In this document: positions 47,070 through 57,456 of the stretch, piece after piece | Position numbering within the stretch: the first letter of the stretch is position 1 | How the letters are laid out: each line of letters begins with the position of its first letter | Source of the DNA: Glebionis coronaria | Taxonomy: Eukaryota; Streptophyta; Magnoliopsida; Asterales; Asteraceae | Direction: 5' to 3' | Length of the DNA: 64,000 nucleotides | NCBI GenBank assembly: GCA_025667525.1 | Contig: CM046877.1 | Coordinates: 291,210,364 to 291,274,363 of the forward strand | Position numbers and translations under genes: made by a program | Notes under the pieces: generated by a model | What the model was told of the DNA's origin: nothing | The model's input: the letters and a program-made list of their open reading frames with translations, nothing else | The model's database searches: none

Positions 47070-47997
47070 ATTATCAAGGATTTTCTTAACGATTTCCCAT
47101 TTCCTCCACCCGAGGAGGTTATGAGTATCGAGCCCAAATCTTCACTTGAGGAACCACCTATCCTCGAGTTGAAAGATTTACCTCCTCATCTCGAATATGT
47201 CTATTTGGAGGAGGACGACAAGTTGCCGGTTATTATTGCGAAGGAACTTTCGGATGATGAAAAAACCGCACTTGTCGATGTTCTAAAGGATCACAAAGGT
47301 GCAATTGCGTGGAAGTTATCCGACATTAAGGGGATTGATCCCAAATTGTGTACCATCAAAATCTTAATGGAGGAGGATTACAAGCCCGCAATCTAATGTC
47401 AAAGGAGGGTGGACCCAAAAATTCACGACGTCATTAAAAAGGAAGTCCTTAAACTCCTTGACGCTGGAATGATTTACCCTATTTCCGATAGCCCTTGGGT
47501 GAGTCCTATTCATTGTGTCCCTAAGAAGGGAGGAATGACCGTTGTGCCAAACGATGCCAACGAGTTAATTCCCACTAGACTCGTGACCGGATGGAGAGTG
47601 TGCATTGACTTTCGAAAGTTGAATGAAGTCACTTGTAAAGACCATTTTCCCTTGCCCTTCATGGACCAAATGTTGAAGCGTCTTGCGGGAAACGATTTCT
47701 ATTGCTTTTTAGATGGTTTTTCCGGTACTTCCAAATCCCCAACAACCCTCGTGATCAAGAAAAAACTACGTTTACGTGTCCATATGGAACGCTTGCCTAT
47801 CGTAGAATGCCATTCGGACTTTGTAATGTACCGGGAACCTTTCAAAGGTGCATGATGGCTATTTTTCATGATATGATCGAGAAGACGATGTAAGTCTTCA
47901 TGGATGACTTTTCAGTGTTTGGTAATTCGTTCACTTCGTGTTTGTCGAATCTTGAGAAAATTTTGAAACGTTGTGAGGAAACCAACCTTGTGCTCAA
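47070..47997 (+). pseudogene. pol: A2 reverse transcriptase, several breaks
   Basis: The RT N-terminus is K-L-L-D-A-G-M-I-Y-P-I-S-D, then S-P-I-H-C-V-P-K-K-G-G and G-W-R-V-C-I-D-F-R-K-L-N. A stop at 47394-47396 and a frameshift near 47720-47730 follow. Then come R-R-M-P-F-G-L-C-N-V-P and the catalytic F-M-D-D at 47897-47908, just after TAA 47891-47893. F-M-D-D in place of Y-x-D-D is usual in Athila. A further frameshift near 47990 leads into the RNase H frame. Confidence 0.82.
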
Positions 47998-49994
47998 TTG
48001 GGAAAGCGTCATTTTATGGTTAAGAGTGGAATCCTCTTAGGGCACAAGGTCTCGAAAGCGGGGATTGAGGTAGATCAAGCTAAGGTAGACGTCATCGCCA
48101 AATTACCTCATCCCAAAACCGTTAAGGGAGTTAGGAGTTTCCTAGGCCACGCGGGATTTTATCGTCGATTCATCAAGGATTTTTCAAAGATCTCTCGACC
48201 CATTACACATCTTATTGAAAAAGAGGCACGTTTTGTCTTTGACGAAGATTGTGTACGAGCCTTTGAAATCCTTAAGAGGAAACTTACCGAAGCTCCCATT
48301 CTTGTTGCTCCCAATTGGAACCTCCCCTTTGAGCTCATGTGTGATGCTAGTGATTACGCTATTGGGGCCGTACTGGGGCAACGTCATGAAAATCACTTCT
48401 TGCCTATTCACTATGCTAGCAAGACGATGACCGAGGCTCAACTAAAATACACTACAACGGAAAAGGAGTTCCTTTTCGTGGTGTATGCATTTGAGAAATT
48501 TCGACCTTATCTCTTCTTGACGAAATGCATAGTGTATACGGATCATTCGGCTATCAAGTATCTTATGGCTAAACAAGATGCAAAGCCGAGATTACTTCGT
48601 TGGATTCTCCTCCTTCAAGAATTTGATCACAAAATTGTTGACAAAAAAGGAGCCGAGAATCTAGCGGCCGATCATCTTTCTCGTTTGGAAGATCCTCACC
48701 AAAGTGTTTACGAGCCCAAGGAAATCACCGAAACATTTCCGCTCGAGACGCTTGGTGTAGTGAATTCTAAGCTTGATTCTTCTACCCCATGGTTTGCGGA
48801 CTTTGCAAATTACCATGCGGGTAACTTCATCATCAAGGGTATGACGACTCAAGAAAAACGAAAATTCTTTCGTGACGTCAAGTTCTACTTTTGGAACGAC
48901 CCTTACTTGTTTCGAACTTGTGCGGATCAAATCATCCGATGTTGTGTATTTGGCACCGAAGCTTCTAATATCCTTAGAGCTTGTCACGAGGGACCCACGG
49001 GTGGTCACCATGGTGCTAATCTCACGGCTAAGAAGGTGTTTGATGCCGGCTTCTTTTGGACTACTATTTACCGAGATGCACAAGATCTTGTGAAGTCATG
49101 TGACTCATGCCAACGAAAAGGAAAAGCCTCACAAAAAGATGAAATGCCACAAACTATCATCCAAGTGTGTGAGATATTTGACGTTTTGGGCATAGACTTT
49201 ATGGGGCCGTTCCCATCAACTCGTGGTAATAAGTACATCCTTGTTGCGGTTGAATACCTATCTAAGTGGGTGGAAGCTAAGGCTTTGCCCACCAATGATG
49301 CTCGTGTGGTAGTCAAGTTTTTGAAAAGCTTGTTTTCTCGGTTTGGAACCCCTCGTGCGATCATAAGCGATCGTGGAACCCATTTTTGTAACGACCAATT
49401 CGAAAGGGTCCTAAGGAAATATAAAGTTACACATCGGCTTTCTACGGATTATCACCCACAAACGAGTGGGCAAGTCGAGGTTTCAAACCGAGCGTTGAAG
49501 AGGATATTGGAGAGATCCGTTGTGGAAAACCGACAATCTTGGTCGGATAAGTTGGACGATGCTTTATGGGCCTTTAGGACCGCTCATAAGACGCCCATTG
49601 GGTGCACTCCTTATAAGCTTATGTATGGGAAAAAATGTCATTTGCCAATCGAATTGGAACACAAAGCTTATTGGGCCCTAAAGCATTGTAATGATGACAT
49701 GGAGACCGCGGGAAAACACCGAAAATGCAATTAAATGAATTGGATGAATTAAGGGACATTGCTTATGAAAATTCATTGATTTATAAAGAGAAAACTAAAA
49801 AGTTGCATGATTCTAAAATTAAAAACCGGGTTTATAACATTGGGGGATCAAGCTTTGCTTTTTAATTCTCGTTTGAAAATCTTTTCCGGTAAGTTGAAAT
49901 CCCTTGGTCCGGTCCATTCACCGTGACTCAAGTTTTTCCTTATGGGACCATCGAGCTAGCTCAAAATGATGGCCCCAATTTCAAGGTGAATGGA
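47998..49994 (+). pseudogene. pol: A2 RNase H and integrase
   Basis: A 578-codon open frame (47998-49734) plus a shifted tail. It starts with the RT thumb/connection (G-I-L-L-G-H-K-V-S). RNase H motifs are [23 protein letters not shown] and A-A-D-H-L-S-R-L. The integrase has H-E-G-P-T-G-G-H-H and C-D-S-C. The catalytic triad is in [15 protein letters not shown] and G-Q-V-E-V-S-N-R. After TAA 49732-49734 the C-terminal domain continues in other frames (L-N-E-L-D-E-L-R, then G-P-F-T-V-T-Q-V) to F-K-V-N-G at 49994, where G3 is inserted. Its last 26 residues are at 57376-57456. Confidence 0.87.
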
Positions 49995-51371
49995 TGTAAC
50001 ACTCTCAAATTTCGTATCGGTACAACGGAAGGGTCTTTTAGAGTGTTACGGGATAGCACAATAACTCCAATCATAGACAACACATAAAAGTGGTTGTACA
50101 AGGTTCAACATACATTCATTCGATATAAAGTTTTAAAGCGTACAACAGGTCCCAAATTATACAGGTCATTAAGTTTACAAAACATAGATCGAATGAACAT
50201 TTTTATTATTATGTGGGCCATCAGAGTCGATCTCCATCCGGATTACCTTCAAGCACCTGAGATAAAAACATGCAAAAATCATATCAGCGAATGCCGAGTG
50301 AATTCATAGAGTTTAATAAAACCGTTATATAAAACAACCGTTAAAATCAGAACACAAGTATAATATCAAAAGTAAGTCCTCGTATTGCTAGTCAGGCAAT
50401 ATATAAATTAAGCATACATCTTAAACCGTCCATGAGACCGTAGCCTCAATATTACCATTATAGGTAATATTATTATCGTTCTTAGCATCGTTATCGTATT
50501 GTATTGAAATATATTTTATGATTATTATTAGCCGCATGACATTGTTACCTTACTATCAAAACAACGGGCCGCGAACCCGACAAATAATTTTCCCATCTAA
50601 GTTAGCGTGTCGTCACAAAAATCACTCTATGTAAATATTCTCATACATAAATTCGCTTACCAATCAATGTGGTACGACGGGGATCAACCGTCAAGGCGCG
50701 AACTTGATCGTCCCCAAATAGTACTATCATATGCATAAGCGTCTACCAAATCCCGGTAGTTCACAATTCATGCTAATGGGACTTTGAGTGACATAACCTA
50801 ACTACTAATAATCCTTTTTGTCTCTTTTATTGGGTCATAGTATCATTCGGGTCAATATCATTAAGCATACCATCGGGACTACTTGTGTTCTATTTTATCA
50901 AAAACTAGCATGTTATCTCCCTCGCGGGTTTACAAATCATTTTATAAAACATTTAAAAGAGTGCGAGGCTATGAACTCACGTTGATAATGAAAGGCGGAT
51001 TATCGGCTACGGGCGAGCTTCGGTCACGAAAACCTATATAAATAATAATCGGTCTTAGACTTTTGTCCAATGACTTTATCAAAATAACAAATATACATAT
51101 GATGATTTGTACATATGATGATGATCAAGGGGTTTTATATATTCTTATTTACTCATTTTAGTGTTTATGTATTGGTAACTTTTTACTAGTTTACCAGTTT
51201 TACCTATTTACATATTTTAAGTCCAATAAGCTTATTATAAGGTCATTAACTTGTATTAATCCATTTTATACGTATCTTATCAGTATTTACACTTTACATG
51301 TTGGGCCCAAATGGGTTAAGCCCAATAGGTACTTTTTATAAGTGTTTAACTTATTTAGTTAAATTATTAGT
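49995..51371 (-). repeat. G3 3' LTR, truncated (1377 bp)
   Basis: Matches 54295-55674 almost base for base, then stops at 'aaattattagt' (51371), after which protease sequence begins. Only the promoter-distal 45% of the LTR remains. Confidence 0.88.
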
Positions 51372-51601
51372 TCAAGAGATTTAGAGAGCATCGTTCTAAT
51401 AGCTTATTAGTTTTCACTAATTTACCATAAGCCAATTCCACCTCGTAACTGGTATTTATCTCAACAAGTTCAATGTCAATAAGGGCACAAAATTTAGTGG
51501 ATACAAAGCTCCTATCAGCACCCGAATCAAATAAAGCAACAGCATAATGATTGTTGGGTAAAAACGTACGGGTAACGACATTTGGATCCACTTTCTTCAC
51601 C
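51372..51601 (-). pseudogene. pol: G3 protease, truncated
   Basis: Read from about 51600 downward: N-N-H-Y-A-V-A-L-F-D-S-G-A-D-R-S-F-V-S, with the D-S-G active site of Ty3/gypsy protease near 51520-51530. It then passes Y-E-V-E-L-A-Y-G-K and ends C-S-L-N-L-L at the deletion point, where the LTR supplies a stop. It is +1 relative to gag; whether that is programmed or an indel cannot be told. Confidence 0.82.
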
Positions 51602-52705
51602 TCAATTGTTCCAAGTTCTCGCTTTCAACTTAGGGCATTCCAATTTCCTATGACCTTCTTCATTACAGTTGAAGCAAATGGTTCCCTTCTTACACCTTTC
51701 AACCTTGTGTCCAAGCTTTCCGCAATTTCGGCACTTCCAGCAGTCGCCAGCATGCCTCTTGTTGCCACACTTAGGACATCTATCATCGTTGTGTAGTGTG
51801 TTGTTGGTAAGAGAATTTGCATTCCCCTTTCTCTGGTTCTGACGGCGATTGAAATTCTTCCTATTATCACCTCTATCTACACAATCACCGTCACCCTTTG
51901 TTTTCTCACCAACACGGGCTTCATCTTCCCTATCCTGAATTATCTGTCCAATGAGTTGGTAAGCCATTCGAACAGCATCATCAACTATCAGTGGTTTAGA
52001 TGATGTCACGTCCCCCCGGATATTCTTGGTCAACCCTTTAATATATTGCTCAATTCGGATCTCTTCGGGTTCCACCAATCGAGGACATAGCAAGGCCAAC
52101 TCATGGAATCGGTTTGTGTAACTATCAATGTCCACACCTTTCATTCTCAGTTGAATCAACTCCTGTTCTAACCTAATGATCACACTACGGGGACAAAATT
52201 CCAAAGTCATCCATTTCTTAATTTCAGCCCAAGGAGTAGCATTAGCAGCATCAATACCCATGAAAGCAATTCTCCCGTTCCACCAAGTCAACGCACGACC
52301 TTTAAGAGTAGCCATAGCAAAAGTCACCTTATCTTCCTCCTTACATTTACTAATCCGAAACACCGAATCAATATTCTCAATCCACTGGCTTAATCCTACA
52401 ACACCTTCAGTTCCATTAAAGGGTAGAGGTTCACACTTCATGAACGTCACATAAGTACAGCCACTAACTTCAGGTGCATTAGTTCCAAGTCCTCCTACAT
52501 TTCCTCCAGCATTAGCATTCACATTATTAGCATTCACATTCATATTAGTACCACCAATTCCACTACCGCCAGCTCCACTACCGCCAACTCTACTACCGCC
52601 AGCTTCATTTCTAGCATTTGCCATAAATTCAGTCATAGATGCGGTAACTTGCTCCGTAATAATCCTACGTACATCATCCTCAGTCACAGCTTTCTTGGGC
52701 GGCAT
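51602..52705 (-). CDS. gag: G3 Gag (intact ORF)
   Basis: 367 residues from ATG 52703-52705 (M-P-P-K-K-A-V-T-E-D-D-V-R) to TGA 51602-51604. It forms the virus-like particle that packages element RNA. An N-terminal helix and a Gly/Asn-rich spacer (V-G-G-S-G-A-G-G-S-G) come first. The capsid follows, with F-N-G-T-E-G-V-V-G-L-S-Q-W, then T-W-W-N-G and E-L-I-Q-L-R-M-K-G. The nucleocapsid has three Cys clusters, two of them classical CCHC knuckles (C-R-N-C...H...C and C-F-N-C...H...C). It has no stop or frameshift, unlike nearly every other gene in the window. Protease follows in the +1 frame right after the stop. Confidence 0.9.
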   Translation of the reverse strand: MPPKKAVTEDDVRRIITEQVTASMTEFMANARNEAGGSRVGGSGAGGSGIGGTNMNVNANNVNANAGGNVGGLGTNAPEVSGCTYVTFMKCEPLPFNGTEGVVGLSQWIENIDSVFRISKCKEEDKVTFAMATLKGRALTWWNGRIAFMGIDAANATPWAEIKKWMTLEFCPRSVIIRLEQELIQLRMKGVDIDSYTNRFHELALLCPRLVEPEEIRIEQYIKGLTKNIRGDVTSSKPLIVDDAVRMAYQLIGQIIQDREDEARVGEKTKGDGDCVDRGDNRKNFNRRQNQRKGNANSLTNNTLHNDDRCPKCGNKRHAGDCWKCRNCGKLGHKVERCKKGTICFNCNEEGHRKLECPKLKARTWNN

Positions 52706-52996
52706 AGTTCTATAATTTCACAATTTCAAAGTATTAAGCATTCACCCAATCGAGGGATTCATATAATATGGATTAAATTCATAATCAGGATACAAATAAT
52801 GCACAATATGGAATTCAAGACAAGATACATATTTCATTCGATTTGAAACAAAAGCATTGTCTTAGTTACATCCCATATCAAAGTTCTAGCACTATACATA
52901 CTCAAAATTTGTGCCAGGTCTACTACTAACAAGTCGATTCAGTCAAAGTTACAAAAGTACAAAAGATACAAAGGTCACTACTAAACACAGACTGGT
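52706..52996 (-). other. G3 spacer between the extra ORF and gag
   Basis: 291 bp without a gene. The two proteins are separate frames, so gag would need reinitiation, an internal entry or splicing. No clear splice site was assigned. Confidence 0.45.
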
Positions 52997-53995
52997 CTAC
53001 TGAGAACCGCCAGATGGTCCATCATCCATCGTCTTCTGTATCTTTGTCGGACGATCACTAGACACATCTTCAGCTGGGCGCTTACGGATCACTCCTCTTT
53101 CAACCATGTCAGCATAAAATCTACTATTCTAACCCACAGATATATTCAACTCTTTCTCAGCTTTCTCATGCGTCGCACGAGCTACATTCAACTAAATCTC
53201 CATAGAATTCACCTTTTTCTTCATAGCAACAAACTCACCACTTTCTAACACCGATAACCTCCTAAAAGCCTCATTCAAACCACGCTCTACATCAGTCAAA
53301 TCCAAACTAAGCAATTCCCGCTCTTTCTCACCAACCTTAGTCTTTGACTCCAAATAAGCAACATGAGTCTGAACAACACCTAATCCAATCTCTGTCATAC
53401 TAATCTTAACACGGGAAGCATCTAGATCACGTCTCAAGGCCCATGGTGCAAGACCATCAATATGAGTAGCCTCTCGAGCACTAGACGACTCTCCTATCAC
53501 ACGTCTACGAGTAGCAATACCATCAGTACCGTCAGGTGCATTATCATCCTCATCCTCCTCTGATTCAGAATCAGATTCAGACGATTCAGACATTTCATCT
53601 CTAGGTAGCTCAACCTCAGAATAAGATAAATAAACTGGTGGGGGTAAAGGCTCGCCCTCTGGAACATCATAAGGGTAAATAAGCTCGGCTTCCTCATCAT
53701 CATCAACCTCATCGTCTATACCTATATCCTCCGCGACATCCTCGTCGTCAATCTCATCATCTAAATTATCTAACCCAATCTCATCACCATTCTCAATATC
53801 AACATTATCAATCTCATTCTCTACCATATTAACCTGAGGGGCAATCTGATCTCCTAGTCCTATCTCGGGCTCGGGATCCTCAAATGGTTCCTCCTCATCA
53901 TCCATATCATAATCTGCTAAGTCTAAATATGGATCATCATCTACATTAGGTTCGGGAATAGCATGGTTCTCTATAGGAATATTAGGGTCAGACAT
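52997..53995 (-). pseudogene. G3 extra acidic ORF upstream of gag
   Basis: 332 codons from ATG 53993-53995 (M-S-D-P-N-I-P) to TAG 52997-52999, with two in-frame TAGs (53192-53194 and 53129-53131). An ATG four codons further upstream (54005-54007) is possible. The N-terminal ~150 residues are packed with Asp and Glu (D-D-E-E-E-P-F-E-D and similar). A Ser/Glu tract (S-E-S-S-E-S-D-S-E-S-E) and a conserved stretch (E-S-S-S-A-R-E, then D-G-L-A-P-W-A-L-R-R-D) follow. The C-terminal half is coiled-coil-like (K-V-G-E-K-E-R-E-L-L), and the tail is basic. I recognise the same architecture in Asteraceae chromovirus-linked proteins called hypothetical; function unknown. The leader contains (TA)n runs at 54008-54025. 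Confidence 0.72.
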
Positions 53996-54279
53996 GACAA
54001 TCTGCATTTATATATATATATATCTCGTATTATGATAACATTCTTATTAAACAATTACATACTGAAACCACGATATATACATATATATAAATTAAATTAT
54101 ATATATCAAAATATATATCTTCTCAATAGGGCTTGTTGGTAACGTCGGAGATCTTTGGCACCGTTATAGTCAAAAGATTTTTCAAATATTTTCTCAAATG
54201 TTCATAGTTAAAAGATTTTGAAAAGTTTTGTTCAAAACCTTGGTTTTTTTCTAGAAATCTTTTGTTCTCAATAACAAGA

Positions 54280-54291
54280 GCTCTGGTACCA
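54280..54291 (-). other. G3 primer binding site (initiator Met tRNA)
   Basis: On the minus strand TGGTACCAGAGC, three bases inside the 5' LTR end; one mismatch to initiator tRNA-Met, identical to G2. Confidence 0.75.
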
Positions 54292-54294
54292 AAC

Positions 54295-57200
54295 TGTAAC
54301 ACTCTTAAATTTCGTATCGGTACAGCGAAAGGGTCTTTTAGAGTGTTACGGGATAGCACAATAACTCCAATCATAGACAACACATAAAAATGGTTGTACA
54401 AGGTTCAACATACATTCATTCGATAAAAAGTTTTAAAGCGTACAACAGGTCCCAAATTATACAGGTCATTAAGTTTACAAAACATAGATCGAATGAACAT
54501 TTTTATTATTATGTGGGCCATCAGAGTCGATCTCCATCCGGATTACCTTCAAGCACCTGAGATAAAAACATGCAAAAATCATATCAGCGAATGCCGAGTG
54601 AATTCATAGAGTTTAATAAAACCGTTATATAAAACAATCGTTAAAATCAGAACACAAGTATAATATCAGAAGTAATCCTCGTATTGCTAGTCAGGCAATA
54701 TATAAATTAAGCATATATCTTAAACCGTCCATGAGACCGTAGCCTCAATATTACCATTATAGGTAATATTATTATCGTTCTTAGCATCGTTATCGTATTG
54801 TATTGAAATACATTTTAGGATTATTATTAGCCGCATGACATTGTTATCTTACTATCAAAACAACGGGCCACGAACCCGACAAATAATTTGCCCATCTAAG
54901 TTAGCGTGTCGTCACAAAAATCACGCTATGTAAATCTTCTCATACATAAATTCGCTTACCAATCAATATGGTACGACGGGGATCAACCGTCAAGGCGCGA
55001 ACTGGGGTGATCGTCCCCAAATAGTACTATCATATGCATAAGCGTTTACCAAATCCCGGTAGTTCACAATTCATGCTAATGGGACTTTGAGTGACATAAC
55101 CTAACTACTAATAATCCTTTTTATCTCTTTTATTGGGTCATAGTATCATTCGGGTCCATATCATTAAGCATACCATCGGGACTACTTGTGTTCTATTTTA
55201 TCAAAAACTAGCATGTTATCTCCCTCGCGGGTTTACAAATCATTTTATAAAACATTTAAAAGAGTGCGAGGCTATGAACTCACGTTGATAATGAAAGGCG
55301 GATTATCGGCTACGGGCGTGCTTCGGTCACGGAAACCTATATAAATAATAATCGGTCTTAGACTTTTGTCCAATGACTTTATTAAAATAACAAATATACA
55401 TATGATGGTTTGTACATATTATGATGATCAAGTGGGTTTATATATTCTTATTTACTCATTTTAGTGTTTATGTATTGGTAACTTTCTACTAGTTTACCAG
55501 TTTTACCTAATTACATATTTTAAATCCAATAAGCTTATTATAAGTTCATTAACTTGTATTAATCCATTTTATACTTGTCTTATCAGTATTTACACTTTAC
55601 ATGTTGGGCCCAAATGGGTTAAGCCTAATAGGTACTTTTTATAAGTGTTTAACTTATTTAGTTAAATTATTAGTCCATTATGCTAACTTAGCTCGTTAAT
55701 GTCCGTATGTCCTATAGTTCGGGTTTTATCGGTTTTTACTTGTATTAGATACTTATATATCAGTATATGACTTTTAAAAACTTTACATTAAGACGGGTTT
55801 GATCGTCTAAGTTTTAATTGGCGAAAAACATTAATTTTATGGTAATAGCCGAAAAAGTCGTAAAAATCCTGTTTATAGTTTTTATAGCTTATAAATCTTA
55901 TTCAAATACCATTTTTATAAAGTGTCCACTTATTTAACCTTATACATATTTATATAAATGAAATGCATAAGTTAATGGGTTTTAATTTCATATTTTATAC
56001 TATATTATTTGAGTGCTTATATAATAGTATTAAACATTAATTCTTCAAAATCTGATTTTTAGTTTCATCTTCACCATTTTTATCATATCTAGAGTTCTAC
56101 AATGAGTTAGAAGCTCATTTTTGGATGGCATGAACTTAATATTATGTGCTACAATTAAATTAGCTATAGCTACTGCTCATTCTATGTCTAACTATCCTTA
56201 ACAGACCCTACAAAACAGACTATTCAGATTAGCACACTCATGTTGTTTTGATCATATCTCACTGATTTTGATGATTCCATTGCATGGCCAACTCTCACAT
56301 GTGTATGACATCTTATAATTACTGTAAATGGATTCCACCATGAAATTTTATCAGTTTAAGTCTTGGTTACTTACTGTTTTTATACAGCCAACAATTTAAG
56401 CATGATTTTAGCCTTGTTTCTTATGGTTATTCATCTTTTTAAGCATATTTATCAACACTTGATCCCCACACAACATTTTTATCATCATATATTCATAATA
56501 TACATATACAACAAGAAAGAAAATACATTTGATCTTTACAAAAATAACAAGAGAAATGGAAAGGATGATCTTCTTTACCAACCAAGATTATATCTTGTTT
56601 TTGGAAGAAAACAACTTGATGAACACCAAATATATCTCCAAGATCATCAATCACCAAGATAGTTTGTTGAGAAATTAGCCCTAGGACACAAGCAAATCAC
56701 CTCCTTTGTTGTTAAAATGGCCACCAATCAATCAAGGCTTCAAGGTTTCTCCATAATATAGCTAGATAACATGTATCTTGTGGCTAGAAAAGATCAAATG
56801 GTGGTGTATGGTGGTGGAGTGGGACGGAAATAGTAGAGAGAGTGAGAGAGTTTTGAGTAGTTTTGCATGTGAAAATGGAAGGAATGGTTTAGCTTAGATG
56901 GTTTTGTGGTTAGTGGGATATGAGTAGCTTCAAAATGAAGCTTAAGTTACAAGTGTAGCTTAAGTTAGTGTAAGGCTGCCACATCTTTGATGTGGTGTCC
57001 TAGTTTGGCCGTCCCTTTAGATAGTGGGGTGGGATAAACTTTTTTGTCCCATCCCTCTAATTTACAGGTATTCCTCGATTCTAGTTTCCTCGATTTGCGT
57101 GCCCTTGGGTCGTTTTATGAAAAACGTTTTTATAAATTACGAATCAACGGCACAAAACGAATCTAATAAAAATTGCCTCATCAAAAACGGAGTTAAAAAA

Positions 57201-57370
57201 CGTAAATACGTAATCCTAAGGTTTCCGGTTTAGTCGTAAAGGACGCTAAATTATGCACGTAAGCCCAAATTTAAATCCGTAAATTGTGAGTTCATCAACC
57301 AACACAAAAATAAGTTTCAAAATATTATACGAGAAAATAATTCACTACCTAAAAATGTTAGATTGTCACA
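54295..57370 (-). repeat. G3 5' LTR (3076 bp)
   Basis: On the minus strand it runs TGTGACAATCTAAC...GAGTGTTACA. It has one copy of the LTR-start unit that G1 has three times and G2 twice. The block 'cgcgccttgacggttgatcc' is kept, but the TATA box equivalent is degenerate (TTTACATAG). Confidence 0.88.
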
Positions 57371-57375
57371 ATGGA

Positions 57376-57456
57376 CATAAGTTGAAGCACTACTTTGGCG
57401 GGGAAGTTCCATCCTTGAACTACCTCGACCAAGTCACCTTCCCCAATGATAATTAG
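57376..57456 (+). pseudogene. pol: A2 pol, last 26 codons after the G3 insertion
   Basis: After the second ATGGA (57371-57375) the frame reads H-K-L-K-H-Y-F-G-G-E and ends at TAG 57454-57456. Together with F-K-V-N-G on the other side of G3 this is the ordinary Athila Pol C-terminus, which fixes the G3 boundaries to the base. Confidence 0.88.

Larger units (their letters stand above)
49995..57370 (-). mobile_element. G3: Ty3/gypsy chromovirus (Tekay/Del-like), internally deleted, on the minus strand
   Basis: Both edges are exact: ATGGA at 49990-49994 and again at 57371-57375, TG...CA ends, and A2 pol continuous across the site. In its own direction: 5' LTR 57370-54295, primer site, an extra acidic ORF, gag, the start of protease, then a jump at about 51371 into the middle of the 3' LTR (51371-49995). 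The rest of protease, RT, RNase H, integrase and the first ~1.7 kb of the 3' LTR are gone. The LTR family is that of G1 and G2, but more diverged from them. Confidence 0.9.
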
